Notes: a model not told the origin generated them from the sequence alone. Counted from the first letter of the stretch, positions 42,047 to 51,483 are shown. The stretch: DNA of 64,000 nt from Salinithrix halophila (GCF_042650125.1 NZ_JBHSAP010000004.1:62001-126000), one strand, 5' to 3'. Numbers and translations: made by a program.

Positions 42047-42937
42047 ATGGGCCGATGGCTGCGGAGTATGATGGCGGTGGTGACAGCAACGGGGTGGTTG
42101 ACGGCTGTTCCTCCACAGCCGGTGGTCGCCGAAGCGCCACCGGTGATCACGTTGGAATCCGTATGGAATATCGCCCACCGGGGGGCCTCGGGGTCGGCAC
42201 CGGAGTCCACCCTCTTCGCCTTTGAACTGGGCCGCCGGATGGGGGCCGACTTTATTGAACTGGATATCCAGATGACGGGAGACGGTCACCTCGTCGTTCT
42301 CCATGACGACACGGTCGACCGTACTACGGACGGTCAGGGGCCTTTGACTCGCTATACGCTCAAAGAGCTCAAGCGCCTTGACGCGGGGAGCTGGTTCAAC
42401 CGGCGACATCCGAAAAAGGCTCACCCCTCTTTCCAGCATGCACAAGTCCCTACGCTGGAGGAAGTGCTTCTTTCCCAGGGCCGTCGTGTACGGTACTGTC
42501 TGGAGATCAAAGAAGGCTCCTCAGCTCCCCTTTTGGAACGAAAACTCCTCAAGACCCTCCAACGTTACCACCTGTTGCCGCAAAAAGGCCGCCCCTCACC
42601 GGTCATCATCCATTCATTCAGTCGGGAGACCCTGCAACGCATCCATCGGCAGGCTCCTGAGATCCCCCTGGTTCAGCTGATTCATTATAAAGATGCCGGC
42701 TACATCTCCCATCGGGAACTGAACCGAATCAGGCGGTATGCCTGGGGGATCGGGTTCAGCTACAAACGCATGGACCGGGAGGATGTGCGTCGGGCCCGCT
42801 CCCACGGCTTAAGAATCCATCCCTATACCGTCAATCGCAAACGGGATATGCGCCGCCTCCTCTCCTGGGGCGTTGACGCCATCTCCACCAACTACCCGGA
42901 ACGGCTCAACAAGGTACTGAAAAAGGAAATCCCCTAA
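42047..42937 (+). CDS. Secreted glycerophosphodiester phosphodiesterase (copy 2)
   Basis: 296 residues, tandem paralogue of copy 1 with the same motifs: AHRGASGSAPESTLFAFE, ELDIQMTGDGHLVVLHDDTV, GLRIHPYTVNRKRDMRRLLS. Signal peptide with the segment SMMAVVTATGWLTAVPPQP. More Arg-rich than copy 1, so it may differ in substrate or binding to anionic wall polymers. ATG after AAAGGGGAG. Confidence 0.92.
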   Translation: MGRWLRSMMAVVTATGWLTAVPPQPVVAEAPPVITLESVWNIAHRGASGSAPESTLFAFELGRRMGADFIELDIQMTGDGHLVVLHDDTVDRTTDGQGPLTRYTLKELKRLDAGSWFNRRHPKKAHPSFQHAQVPTLEEVLLSQGRRVRYCLEIKEGSSAPLLERKLLKTLQRYHLLPQKGRPSPVIIHSFSRETLQRIHRQAPEIPLVQLIHYKDAGYISHRELNRIRRYAWGIGFSYKRMDREDVRRARSHGLRIHPYTVNRKRDMRRLLSWGVDAISTNYPERLNKVLKKEIP

Positions 42938-42941
42938 AAAA

Positions 42942-42972
42942 ACACCTCCCTCCGATGACTCGGGGGGAGGTG
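42942..42972. terminator. Hairpin between convergent copy 2 and lysS
   Basis: CACCTCCC and GGGAGGTG with inner pairs around TCCGATGACTCGG. A-rich sequence lies before it, giving a T-run on the minus strand. Confidence 0.65.
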
Positions 42973-42992
42973 TAATACCGTTATGCTCTTTT

Positions 42993-44507
42993 TTAACCCT
43001 GTCCCCGCATCACCGGGAACAGCAGGACGTCGCGGATAGAGGGGCTGTCGGTGAGAAGCATCACCAGGCGGTCGATACCGATCCCGAGGCCGCCCGTAGG
43101 GGGCATCCCATATTCGAGGGCTTCCAGGAAGTCCTCGTCCATGGGGTGGGCTTCGTCATTACCCTGGGCTTTCTCTTTCACTTGGGCTTCGAAGCGCTCC
43201 CGCTGGTCGACGGGATCATTGAGCTCAGTAAAGGCGTTAGCGTGCTCCCGGCCGACGATGAACAGCTCAAAACGGTCGGTAAAACGCGCGTCGTCGGCAT
43301 TCTTCTTGGCGAGAGGGGAGATCGCAACCGGATGGCCGTAAACAAAGGTGGGCTGGATCAGTTTCTCTTCCACCTTTTGCTCGAAAAACTCGTTGAGAAC
43401 GTGGCCGAAGGTCATACCGGGTTTGGTCTCGACACCGTGCTCTTTGGCTAAGGCCAGCGCCTCTTCGTCGCTCATGTCCGCCCAAAAGTCAGCGCCGGTA
43501 TGCTCTTTCACGAGGTCAGCCATATGTTTACGGGCCCAGGGGCCGGAAAGGCGGATCTCCTCGCCGTTGTAGGTGACTGTATCAGTCCCGAGCACCTCTT
43601 TCGCGGCATGGGTGATGATGTTTTCCGTCAGATCCATGATATCGTGGAAGTCCGCATAGGACTCATACAGCTCCAGCATCGTAAACTCTGGATTATGACG
43701 GGTGGAAATGCCTTCGTTCCGGTATACCCGACCGATTTCATACACCTTTTCGATGCCGCCGACGATTAGCCGTTTCAAATGGAGCTCGATCGCAATCCGC
43801 ATGTAAAGCTCCATGTCGAGGGCATTGTGATGGGTGATAAACGGACGAGCCGCAGCACCCCCTGGGATGGTATGCAAGGTCGGTGTCTCCACCTCCAGGT
43901 AGCCCTCCCCGTCGAGATAGCGGCGGATCGCACTGATGATCCGGCTGCGGGTGATAAAGGTCTCCTTTACCTCCGGGTTCATGATCAGGTCCAGATACCG
44001 CTTGCGATAGCGGAGCTCCACATCCTTCAGCCCGTGGAACTTCTCCGGCAGCGGACGGAGGGATTTGGAGAGGAAGACGACTTCCTCGGCCTGGACGCTG
44101 GTTTCCCCTCGGTTGGTTTTGAAGACAGTACCGCGAATTCCCATCCAGTCGCCTAAGTCAGCCGTGGTGAAGGTTTCATATTGCTCTTCGCCGACGGTGT
44201 CTTTCCGCACATAGATCTGGATGCGGCCCGACTGGTCCTGGAGATGGGCAAAGGAGGCTTTCCCCTGTTTGCGCTTAGAGATGAGACGCCCTGCGATCAC
44301 CGCTTTTTGCCCAAGTTCCGCAATCGCCTCTTTATCCAGATGATCGAAGGCATCCAGAATCTCCTGGGCGTTGTGGGTTCGATCAAACTTTTGTCCAAAG
44401 GGGTCGATACCCCGTTCCCGCAGGGTTTCCATCTTGTCACGGCGGATTTGCAGGAGCTCGCTGGTCTCCTCACCCCGCCCTTCTCGACGCTCTTCTTCTT
44501 GGCTCAC
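42993..44507 (-). CDS. lysS: Lysyl-tRNA synthetase, class II
   Basis: 504 residues. OB-fold anticodon-binding domain (about 60-175), then the class II catalytic core with motif 2 RVYRNEGISTRHNPEFTMLE and motif 3 GLGIGIDRLVMLLT. Charges tRNA-Lys. GTG start after AGGAG. Normal length. Downstream of dusB, as in Bacillus. Confidence 0.97.
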   Translation of the reverse strand: MSQEEERREGRGEETSELLQIRRDKMETLRERGIDPFGQKFDRTHNAQEILDAFDHLDKEAIAELGQKAVIAGRLISKRKQGKASFAHLQDQSGRIQIYVRKDTVGEEQYETFTTADLGDWMGIRGTVFKTNRGETSVQAEEVVFLSKSLRPLPEKFHGLKDVELRYRKRYLDLIMNPEVKETFITRSRIISAIRRYLDGEGYLEVETPTLHTIPGGAAARPFITHHNALDMELYMRIAIELHLKRLIVGGIEKVYEIGRVYRNEGISTRHNPEFTMLELYESYADFHDIMDLTENIITHAAKEVLGTDTVTYNGEEIRLSGPWARKHMADLVKEHTGADFWADMSDEEALALAKEHGVETKPGMTFGHVLNEFFEQKVEEKLIQPTFVYGHPVAISPLAKKNADDARFTDRFELFIVGREHANAFTELNDPVDQRERFEAQVKEKAQGNDEAHPMDEDFLEALEYGMPPTGGLGIGIDRLVMLLTDSPSIRDVLLFPVMRGQG

Positions 44508-44668
44508 TTCCGAATCACTCCTCGTAAGGCAGCGGGTGCTCCCCGCCCTCTCTCTTACTCTCTGTTATGGTCAAAGAACCGGGGGATTAGACCGATGAAA
44601 GCCGCCGGTACCCGGCGGCTGACAATCACGGGGGAAAACCCGGCGGGGCTCCAGCCACTCTGGAGCCC

Positions 44669-45667
44669 TTAGGCCGGCAAGTCTTTCTGTCTTTCTTCCA
44701 ACTGCTCGGCAAACTCCGTTAACAGACGGGCCATGCCGTCTCGGGTGGTCTGCTCGTTGACGTTGTCCTTGATTCGGGCGGCGCCGCGCATCCCACGCAG
44801 GTACCAGGAGGCGTGTTTCCGCATCTCCCGCACGGCCACTTCCTCGCCCCGGAGAGCGATCAAGCGGTCCATATGGAGGATGGCGATCTTCATCTTCTCC
44901 TGGGGGGAAGGCTCAGGGAGGAGCTCCCCGGCGGTCAGATAATGGATGGTCCGATACAGCATCCAGGGGTTCCCCAGGGCGGCCCGACCGATCATGACCC
45001 CGTCACAGCCGGTGGTGTCCAGCATCCGCTTGGCGTCTTCGGGGGTTTGCACGTCTCCGTTGCCGATCACGGGAATATCTACGGCCGCTTTGACTTGACG
45101 GATAATATCCCAATCAGCCTTGCCCGTGTACATCTGTACCCGGGTACGCCCATGGAGGGAGACGGCCTTCGCCCCGGCCCGTTCCAGGGCGCGAGCGTTG
45201 TCGACGGCGTAGATATGCTCCTCATCCCATCCCATCCTCATCTTCACCGTTACCGGCTTCTCTACCTTCTCCACGACGGCGGATACCATCTCCTCAATCT
45301 TATCGGGGTCGAGGAGCCAGCGGGCCCCGGCATCACATTTGGTCACCTTGGGCACTGGGCACCCCATATTGATGTCGATGATGTCGGCGTTGGTCTGCTT
45401 ATCCACAACCTGTGCCGCTTCAACCAACGTGTTTTTGTCCCCACCGAAAATCTGCAGAGAGAGGGGTTTCTCCCGTTCATCCACGTACAGCATCTGTTTC
45501 GTCCGCTCGTTCCCATGCAGGATCGCTTTGTCACTCACCATCTCGGCGCAGACGAGGCCAGTGCCGAATTCCTTGGCGATCAGCCGGAAGGCGGGGTTAC
45601 AGACACCGGCCATCGGGGCCAGCACCACGTTATTCTCCGTTTCAATCGGTCCGATTTTCAATTTCAT
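44669..45667 (-). CDS. dusB: tRNA-dihydrouridine synthase (DusB type)
   Basis: 332-residue TIM-barrel flavoenzyme that reduces uridines of tRNA. Motifs: LAPMAGVCNPAFRLI, active-site Cys in INMGCPVPKVTKCDAG, VKMRMGWDEEHI, GNGDVQTPEDAK and VMIGRAALGNPWM. ATG after GGAGGTGG. Lies 21 bases downstream of folK, in the order known from Bacillus yacF. Confidence 0.96.
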   Translation of the reverse strand: MKLKIGPIETENNVVLAPMAGVCNPAFRLIAKEFGTGLVCAEMVSDKAILHGNERTKQMLYVDEREKPLSLQIFGGDKNTLVEAAQVVDKQTNADIIDINMGCPVPKVTKCDAGARWLLDPDKIEEMVSAVVEKVEKPVTVKMRMGWDEEHIYAVDNARALERAGAKAVSLHGRTRVQMYTGKADWDIIRQVKAAVDIPVIGNGDVQTPEDAKRMLDTTGCDGVMIGRAALGNPWMLYRTIHYLTAGELLPEPSPQEKMKIAILHMDRLIALRGEEVAVREMRKHASWYLRGMRGAARIKDNVNEQTTRDGMARLLTEFAEQLEERQKDLPA

Positions 45668-45688
45668 CGCTTTCCACCTCCTTATTCG

Positions 45689-46240
45689 TCAGTTGATCAT
45701 TCCGTTTAAGGGGCTAATCTCACGGGAATTTCCCCATTCCAGCTGGGAAGCGGCTCGCCGGATCTCCCCATCGTCCTCCAACTCTTCCGCCAGCTGAGCA
45801 ACCGTCTTGCCCGTCGGGGGGACTACGGCATCCGGAGCGAGATCCGCCAAGGGGACGAGGACAAAGGCCCGCTCCGTCATGCGCGGATGGGGAATCGTCA
45901 ACTGGTCACCCTTGAATACCTGCTCTCCGTAAAGAAGGAGATCCAGATCAATGGTGCGGGGCCCCCATCGGACCGTCCGTACCCGAAACAGCTCCTGCTC
46001 CACCCCCAGGAGGGCATCCAGCAGTTCCTCCGGGGAAAGATCCGTAACCAGCTCGGCGCACATATTGAGGAAGTCGGGCTGGTCAGCGAACCCGATGGGG
46101 TCTGTTTCATAGATCGATGAGATGCGGGTCACCTCAATCCCCTGCCGAGCGTCTAGACGATCCAGGGCTTCTTTCAGGTTGGCCAAACGATCGCCCAGGT
46201 TGGTGCCCAGCCCGATATAGGCGGTGACCTGGCTCCTCAT
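45689..46240 (-). CDS. folK: Hydroxymethyl-dihydropterin pyrophosphokinase
   Basis: 183 residues. GLGTNLGDRLANLKEALDRL at the start; signature RWGPRTIDLDLLLYG (about 90-104); TIPHPRMTERAFVLVPLADL follows. It makes the diphosphate substrate of FolP. ATG overlaps the folB stop by 4 bases (ATGA). Confidence 0.96.
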   Translation of the reverse strand: MRSQVTAYIGLGTNLGDRLANLKEALDRLDARQGIEVTRISSIYETDPIGFADQPDFLNMCAELVTDLSPEELLDALLGVEQELFRVRTVRWGPRTIDLDLLLYGEQVFKGDQLTIPHPRMTERAFVLVPLADLAPDAVVPPTGKTVAQLAEELEDDGEIRRAASQLEWGNSREISPLNGMIN

Positions 46241-46596
46241 GATCGCCCCCGGCGGATTTCGACGCCCACGGAGTCATAATGGCCAGGGATGGGTGGATCC
46301 GGTTTGGTCACCCGTACCATCACTTCTTCCAAAGGGAAGGCATGTAACAACTGCTCGGCGATCCGCTCTGCCAACGTCTCCACCAAGGCATAAGTCTTCC
46401 CTTTCACTTCTTGTTGGACCGTTTCATATACCTTGCCATAATCCACCGTCCGGCTCAAGTCATCACCAGCTGCGGCCGGTTTCAGATCGATCATGAGCTC
46501 CAGGTCGACGAAAAAGCGCTGACCGAGGCGGTTCTCTTCCGAGAAGGCTCCGTGGTAGGCATAAAACGCCATCTTATTAAAAAAGATCTTGTCCAC
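46237..46596 (-). CDS. folB: Dihydroneopterin aldolase
   Basis: 119 residues. Typical start IFFNKMAFYAYHGAFSEEN, the YHG motif with catalytic Glu, and KPDPPIPGHYDSVGVEIRR at the end with the conserved lysine. Converts dihydroneopterin to hydroxymethyl-dihydropterin. GTG start after GGAGGG. Three bases after folP. Confidence 0.95.
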   Translation of the reverse strand: MDKIFFNKMAFYAYHGAFSEENRLGQRFFVDLELMIDLKPAAAGDDLSRTVDYGKVYETVQQEVKGKTYALVETLAERIAEQLLHAFPLEEVMVRVTKPDPPIPGHYDSVGVEIRRGRS

Positions 46597-46599
46597 GCT

Positions 46600-47469
46600 T
46601 TATCCCTCCCTATGCTCCGCCTCGACCATGACGTCGGTCATACGGGCAACCCGGACCATTTCTTTCACATCATGGACACGAACCAGCCGACATCCCTTGG
46701 CGATCCCCAGCGTAATCGTGGCGCTGGTCCCCTCCACCCGTTCTTCCACCGGCAAATCCAAAGTGAGGCCGACGAAGGATTTGCGAGAGGTGCCGAGGAG
46801 AACCGGAAATCCAAGCTGGACAATCTGATCCAAATTGCCCATGACGGTCAGATTGTCTTGGTAGCTTTTTGCAAATCCGATTCCGGGATCCAGGATGATC
46901 TGCTCATCCCGGACACCGGCCCGACGGGCGATATCCACACTCTCCATCAGGTCGGTGCACACGTCATCCAGCAACCTGCCGTATCCAGACTGCTCCCGAT
47001 TGTGCATCAGGATGACGGGAACATCCAATTCCGCCGCCGTGGGTGCCATATCCGGATCCTTTTTAAACCCCCACACGTCATTAATGATATGGGCACCGGC
47101 TTCCACCGCACGCCGGGCCGTCTCCGCCTTATAAGTGTCGACAGAGATGGGGCAGTCCACTTCACGGGACAGCCTCTCGACCACGGGAATCACCCGGGCG
47201 AGCTCTTCTTCCAAGGAGACGGGCTGATGACCGGGGCGAGTAGATTCACCGCCGACATCGATGATATCAGCCCCTTCCTCGACCATGCGGCGGGCATGGG
47301 CAACCGCCCTGTCCAAATGGCTGTAGCGCCCTCCGTCGGAGAAAGAATCCGGGGTGACATTGAGAATCCCCATCACAACGGTTCGCTGATGGATCGGCAG
47401 CATATAGGGGCCCGCCTGTAGCGGACGGGGCAGGGTCTTGGTCTGCATGTCCGTTTGGTACTGGGTCAT
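46600..47469 (-). CDS. folP: Dihydropteroate synthase
   Basis: 289 residues. Motifs VMGILNVTPDSFSDGG, DVGGESTRPGHQPVS, ISVDTYKAE and LGTSRKSFVG. Condenses pABA with the pterin diphosphate; target of sulfonamides. ATG preceded by AGGAGG. Follows pabA directly; pabC, which lies between them in Bacillus, is absent. Confidence 0.96.
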   Translation of the reverse strand: MTQYQTDMQTKTLPRPLQAGPYMLPIHQRTVVMGILNVTPDSFSDGGRYSHLDRAVAHARRMVEEGADIIDVGGESTRPGHQPVSLEEELARVIPVVERLSREVDCPISVDTYKAETARRAVEAGAHIINDVWGFKKDPDMAPTAAELDVPVILMHNREQSGYGRLLDDVCTDLMESVDIARRAGVRDEQIILDPGIGFAKSYQDNLTVMGNLDQIVQLGFPVLLGTSRKSFVGLTLDLPVEERVEGTSATITLGIAKGCRLVRVHDVKEMVRVARMTDVMVEAEHREG

Positions 47470-47503
47470 CGCCGTTTTCCTCCTGTATCATCTGTCCCGT
47501 ACA

Positions 47504-48124
47504 TCAGCTTGAAACAACCGGCGGATCGTCGAACTGCCGGAGTTTATCCTTTTCTGGGCAGTAAGTTTCTATAAAATTGGCCAGCATCTGCTTTCCATGA
47601 TCGGTCAGGATCGATTCAGGGTGAAACTGTACCCCTTCGAGGGGAAGCTCCCGATGGCGAATCGCCATCACTTCCCCTTCCCCCGTCGCCGCACTGATGA
47701 TAAAATCCGGCGGGATGCTCTCCCGGTCAACGATCAAGGAATGATAGCGGTTGGCTTGGAAGGGAGAGGGTAACCCGCGGAAAATCGTGCTCCCATCATG
47801 AAGGATCGGGGAGGTCTTCCCGTGCATCAGCCGTCCGGCTCGGATCACTCTGCCTCCGAAGGCTTGGGCAATCGTCTGGTGTCCGAGGCAGACACCCAAA
47901 ATCGGAATACGCCCAGCAAGGCGCCGCACCAGTTCCAAACTGACCCCCGCTTCATCAGGATTTCCTGGACCGGGGGAAATCAACACCACGTCAGGAGCGA
48001 TGGCCTCTACCCCTTCGACAGTGATCTGATCATTCCGGTACACCTGGATTTCTTCTCCCAACTCCCCGAGATACTGAACCAAATTGTAGGTAAAGGAATC
48101 GTAGTTATCGATCACCAGAATCAT
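47504..48124 (-). CDS. pabA: Aminodeoxychorismate/anthranilate synthase glutaminase subunit
   Basis: 206-residue class I glutamine amidotransferase. DNYDSFTYNLVQYLGELG at the start, ISPGPGNPDEAG, catalytic Cys in LGVCLGHQTIAQAFGG and His/Glu in GVQFHPESI. Provides ammonia for pABA or anthranilate. The partner subunits pabB and pabC are not in this window. Confidence 0.94.
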   Translation of the reverse strand: MILVIDNYDSFTYNLVQYLGELGEEIQVYRNDQITVEGVEAIAPDVVLISPGPGNPDEAGVSLELVRRLAGRIPILGVCLGHQTIAQAFGGRVIRAGRLMHGKTSPILHDGSTIFRGLPSPFQANRYHSLIVDRESIPPDFIISAATGEGEVMAIRHRELPLEGVQFHPESILTDHGKQMLANFIETYCPEKDKLRQFDDPPVVSS

Positions 48125-48263
48125 CGTTCCTCGTCTCCTCTCATCCTGTCTCTTCTGATCTCACCCATTCTTACCGTCCCGCCTGTGCGTAGAGATGTGG
48201 GACGAACATACTCCTCCCATCAGTTTACAACAAATCGCATGGGGAAAAAAGGTTTCCATTGCG

Positions 48264-48292
48264 AAAACCCCGCCCTGGACGGACGGGGCTTT
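48264..48292 (-). terminator. Terminator after cysK
   Basis: Minus strand AAAGCCCCG and CGGGGTTTT (one G-T pair) with an inner loop, 24 bases past the cysK stop. It separates cysK from the pabA-fol operon. Confidence 0.7.
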
Positions 48293-48315
48293 CGCTCCAT
48301 TTTTCGGCAACACGT

Positions 48316-49245
48316 TTACTCTTCGTCAAACTGGTACAGTTGGGTGGTCAGGTACCGCTCGCCATTGGAGGGGAGAACGGCCACCACCCGCTTGCCGGCG
48401 CCGAGCCGACGGGCGAGTTTCACTGCGGCAGCGACAGCAGCTCCGGAGGAGATCCCCCCGAGGATGCCCTCTTCCTTGGCCATGCGGCGAGCCCATTCAA
48501 ACGCTTCTTCGTTGGCAACGGTTATCACTTCATCATAGAGGTCCGTGTCCAAAATTTCAGGCGCAAATCCAGCACCGATTCCCTGGATTTTGTGGGGGCC
48601 AGGCTTCCCACCGGACAGAACCGGAGAAGCGGTGGGTTCCACAGCGACGATATGGATACCGGGGATCTCCTTTTTCAGCACTTCACCCGCCCCGGTGATG
48701 GTGCCCCCGGTGCCGATCCCGGAGACGAAGGCATCGATCTTCCCTTCCATTTGGCGGACCAATTCCGGACCGGTTGTCTCGCGGTGGATTTTGACGTTGT
48801 CCTGGTTGTTAAACTGTTGCGGCATGAAGTAATCCGGGTTCTCCCGCGCGATTTCTTCCGCTTTGGCGATGGCTCCCTTCATCCCTTCCGCTCCAGGGGT
48901 AAGAACCAGCTCAGCACCATAGGCGCGCAACAAGTTACGACGCTCGAGGCTCATTGTATCGGGCATCACAAGCAAGGCGCGGTATCCCTTGGCGGCAGCG
49001 ACCATCGCTAGCCCAATCCCGGTGTTACCACTAGTCGGTTCTACGATAGTAGAGCCCGGCTTCAGATCGCCCCGCTTCTCCGCTTCTTGGATCATGCTGT
49101 ACGCGATCCGGTCTTTCACGCTGCTGCCGGGGTTGAAGTATTCCAGCTTCAGATAGACATCGGCATCGGCCTTCCCTACGATCCGGTTCAATTTGACAAC
49201 CGGGGTTTCCCCAATCAGTTGCAGGATATTTTCTGCTACGCGCAT
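48316..49245 (-). CDS. cysK: Cysteine synthase A (O-acetylserine sulfhydrylase)
   Basis: 309-residue PLP enzyme. Lysine in LEYFNPGSSVKDRIAYSMI, PTSGNTGIGLAMVAAAKGY (substrate loop), GIGTGGTITGAGEVLK (phosphate-binding loop) and GISSGAAVAAA. Makes cysteine from O-acetylserine and sulfide. ATG after AGGAGG. A good SigA promoter lies 48 bases upstream. Confidence 0.96.
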   Translation of the reverse strand: MRVAENILQLIGETPVVKLNRIVGKADADVYLKLEYFNPGSSVKDRIAYSMIQEAEKRGDLKPGSTIVEPTSGNTGIGLAMVAAAKGYRALLVMPDTMSLERRNLLRAYGAELVLTPGAEGMKGAIAKAEEIARENPDYFMPQQFNNQDNVKIHRETTGPELVRQMEGKIDAFVSGIGTGGTITGAGEVLKKEIPGIHIVAVEPTASPVLSGGKPGPHKIQGIGAGFAPEILDTDLYDEVITVANEEAFEWARRMAKEEGILGGISSGAAVAAAVKLARRLGAGKRVVAVLPSNGERYLTTQLYQFDEE

Positions 49246-49292
49246 GGATGAACCTCCTATGACCTAGTAGTTCGGTAGGAATTTATGATTTT

Positions 49293-49321
49293 ATCGTAAC
49301 AAGGCGGGGGAACATTGTCAA
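49293..49321 (-). promoter_or_regulatory. Promoter of cysK
   Basis: Minus strand TTGACA (49316-49321), 17-base spacer, TACGAT (49293-49298). The following ATAAATTCCTACCGAACTAC has the A/T-rich look of a CymR-type site, but I cannot confirm it. Confidence 0.7.
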
Positions 49322-49367
49322 TTAACAGACAGACTTTCTTCTCCATTTTTCTTTTCCCGATTACTAG

Positions 49368-49406
49368 AAAAGAAACCCGGGTCTTGCAAATAGTCAAGAC
49401 CCGGTT
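49368..49406 (-). terminator. Terminator after hslO
   Basis: Minus strand AACCGGGTCTTG, loop of 8, CAAGACCCGGGTT, then TTCTTTT. Confidence 0.85.
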
Positions 49407-49422
49407 CCCTTCGTCGTTTCCC

Positions 49423-50313
49423 TCAACTTTCCCCGTCCACTTTCTCCCGTAGGAATTCTAACTCCTCCCGGGAGAATTGGTAAGCTTCGTTGCAGAAGTG
49501 GCAGATCACTTCTGCTTTTCTCTGTTCCTCGATCAGGTTCGTCAGTTCCTCTTCTCCGAGGCTTTTCAATGTGGCCTCGGTTCGCTCCCGGGAGCAATGG
49601 CAACGGAAGGCAAGTTCTTGCCGATGGTGAATCGTGAAATCTTCGCCTAAAATGCGAAACAGCATCTCCTCAGGCCCTGCGCCGGCTTCCATCTGTTTCG
49701 TCACCGGGGGAGCTTCTTGAATGCGTTGCTCCAGTTCGGTAATGAGGGACTCCTCGGCACCAGGCATCATCTGGATGATAAAGCCGCCGGAATGGAGAAT
49801 CGTAGCGTCTCGATCCACCAATACACCCACTCCCACCGCGGAGGGCACCTGCTCCGACACGGTCAAATAATAGGTAAAATCATCCCCCAATTCTCCAGAG
49901 ACCAAACGCACGCTCCCCCGGTAGGGTTCTTTCAGCCCCAGGTCTTTCACCACATCCAGAGTGCCCTTACCGACAGCAGCCGCTACATCCAGCTTGCCCT
50001 GATTGTTCAGAGGAAGGTCTACGGCGGGATTGTCTACATAGCCCCGCACATGTCCCAACGCGTCGGCATCGACGACGATCTGACCGATGGGACCGTCTCC
50101 CCGAACCTGGATCGTCAGCCGGTCCCGGTCACTTTTCATCATCATCCCCATCATGGCTCCTGCCGAAACCGTTCGTCCCAAAGCGGCACTGACGACGGGC
50201 CAGGTCTGGTGCCGCCGCTGCAACTCTCCCACCAAATCGGTCGTAACAACAGCAATCCCGCGAACGTGTCCGTCGAAAGCCATGCCCCCGATCGCATAAT
50301 CTCCACTCATCAC
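49423..50313 (-). CDS. hslO: Hsp33, redox-regulated chaperone
   Basis: 296 residues. The C-terminal zinc centre is complete: CHCSRERT and VICHFCNEAY give CxC and CxxC. Oxidation of these cysteines activates the holdase. Start at GTG 50313 or ATG 50310 (MSGDYAIGG). Next to coaX, the usual neighbour. Confidence 0.96.
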   Translation of the reverse strand: MMSGDYAIGGMAFDGHVRGIAVVTTDLVGELQRRHQTWPVVSAALGRTVSAGAMMGMMMKSDRDRLTIQVRGDGPIGQIVVDADALGHVRGYVDNPAVDLPLNNQGKLDVAAAVGKGTLDVVKDLGLKEPYRGSVRLVSGELGDDFTYYLTVSEQVPSAVGVGVLVDRDATILHSGGFIIQMMPGAEESLITELEQRIQEAPPVTKQMEAGAGPEEMLFRILGEDFTIHHRQELAFRCHCSRERTEATLKSLGEEELTNLIEEQRKAEVICHFCNEAYQFSREELEFLREKVDGES

Positions 50314-50348
50314 AAACCCTGCCTTCCTGGGGAAAAATCCCCCTGACT

Positions 50349-50374
50349 AAAAGGAACCCCATCGCCGGGGTCCC
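50349..50374 (-). terminator. Terminator between coaX and hslO
   Basis: Minus strand GGGACCCC, loop GGCGAT, GGGGTTCC, then TTTT. Probably a partial terminator inside the coaX-hslO transcript. Confidence 0.7.
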
Positions 50375-50382
50375 GAAACAAT

Positions 50383-51150
50383 TTATTTCCGGTTCCGCTC
50401 AAAAACCAGCTTCAGCCCTTCCAGGGTCAGTAGCGGATCCACCTCATCGATCGTCTGGGTATCTCCACAGATCAGTTCTGCGAGGCCGCCGGTGGCCACC
50501 ACCGTCGGAATCTCCCTTAACTGGTTCCGCATACGGGAGACAATTCCGTCGACAACGCCGACATAGCCATAAAAGACACCCGCTTGAACGGCTTTCACCG
50601 TATTTCGACCAACTACACTCTCCGGCTTGACAATCTCCACCCGTGTTAACTGGGAAGCCCGTTCATAGAGGGCCTCGGTGGCGACGTTGATCCCCGGAGT
50701 AATCGCCCCGCCGATATAGCGTCCTTCTTCGTTGATAAAGCAAAAAGTGGTGGCCGTCCCAAAGTCGACGACAATCACCGGTGTCCCGTAACGCTCCAAG
50801 GCGGCAACAGCGTTGACAATGCGGTCTGCCCCTACTTCCCTGGGGGTTTCGTACTGGATGTTCAATCCTGTCTTTACCCCCGGACCGACGATCAGGGGAG
50901 TAAGTTGAAAATATTTCTTCGTCAACAGCTTCAGAACGTGGGTCAGGGGCGGGACTACGGAACAGATCGCCACCCCGTCTACCTCCTCTAAAGAGACGCC
51001 TACATGGTGGAAGAGGTTTTTCAGCCGCATACCGTACTCGTCTTCCGTGGAACGGCGGTCGGTGTGGATGCGCCAATGATGCACCAGCTCATCCCCCTGA
51101 TACAGCCCCAATACTATATGAGTATTGCCGACATCCATCACCAATAACAT
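50383..51150 (-). CDS. coaX: Type III pantothenate kinase
   Basis: 255 residues from ATG 51150. ASKHA fold: MDVGNTHIVLGLY phosphate loop, GADRIVNAVAALERYGTP, DFGTATTFCFINEEGRYIGG and ATGGLAELI. First step of coenzyme A synthesis. AGGTGG lies 6 bases before this ATG; the 32 codons upstream have no ribosome binding site. Confidence 0.95.
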   Translation of the reverse strand: MLLVMDVGNTHIVLGLYQGDELVHHWRIHTDRRSTEDEYGMRLKNLFHHVGVSLEEVDGVAICSVVPPLTHVLKLLTKKYFQLTPLIVGPGVKTGLNIQYETPREVGADRIVNAVAALERYGTPVIVVDFGTATTFCFINEEGRYIGGAITPGINVATEALYERASQLTRVEIVKPESVVGRNTVKAVQAGVFYGYVGVVDGIVSRMRNQLREIPTVVATGGLAELICGDTQTIDEVDPLLTLEGLKLVFERNRK

Positions 51151-51297
51151 GGGTATCCACCTGCTTTTCGGAAAAAAGTCCAACCCCATCATAGCAGGGC
51201 GGAACCTTGAATTCAATCGACGCCGACTGCGATCGTTTTTGGGCATGGCACTTTTAGCGGGACTGTTTTAAGATAAAAGCACATCTATCAGGGGGTG

Positions 51298-51483
51298 ATG
51301 GACATAAAGAATCTCATCGCAAACTTCAAGCGGAAGCAAGAAAAGGAGGAAGAAGAGTGGCAAAAGAAAGACCCTGCGGATAAATTCATCTATTTTGCAT
51401 CGGATGTGGTAATAAAAACGATCCTGATCACGGTTTTTCTTCTTGGCATAGGGGTCGTGGGGGCTTTCTTGTTTCAAAGCTAA
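51298..51483 (+). CDS. Small single-helix membrane protein
   Basis: 61 residues. Charged N-terminal helix (NFKRKQEKEEEEWQKKDPAD), then a membrane segment (VIKTILITVFLLGIGVVGAF). No family recognised. AGGGGG lies close before GTG/ATG, so the start is uncertain. Divergent from coaX. Confidence 0.6.
   Translation: MDIKNLIANFKRKQEKEEEEWQKKDPADKFIYFASDVVIKTILITVFLLGIGVVGAFLFQS

Noticed and set aside
44508..44668. Terminator or riboswitch between dusB and lysS
   Set aside because: GC-rich inverted repeats such as GCCGCCGGTACCCGGCGGC exist, but there is no T-run or recognised fold.
44813..45709. Plus-strand frame of 298 codons inside dusB
   Set aside because: Antisense to dusB; His/Pro-rich product without domains or a start signal.
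46411..47421. Plus-strand frame of 336 codons
   Set aside because: Antisense to folB and folP.
49246..49322. S-box or T-box riboswitch before cysK
   Set aside because: The interval to the promoter is under 60 bases, too short for either, and there is no terminator there.
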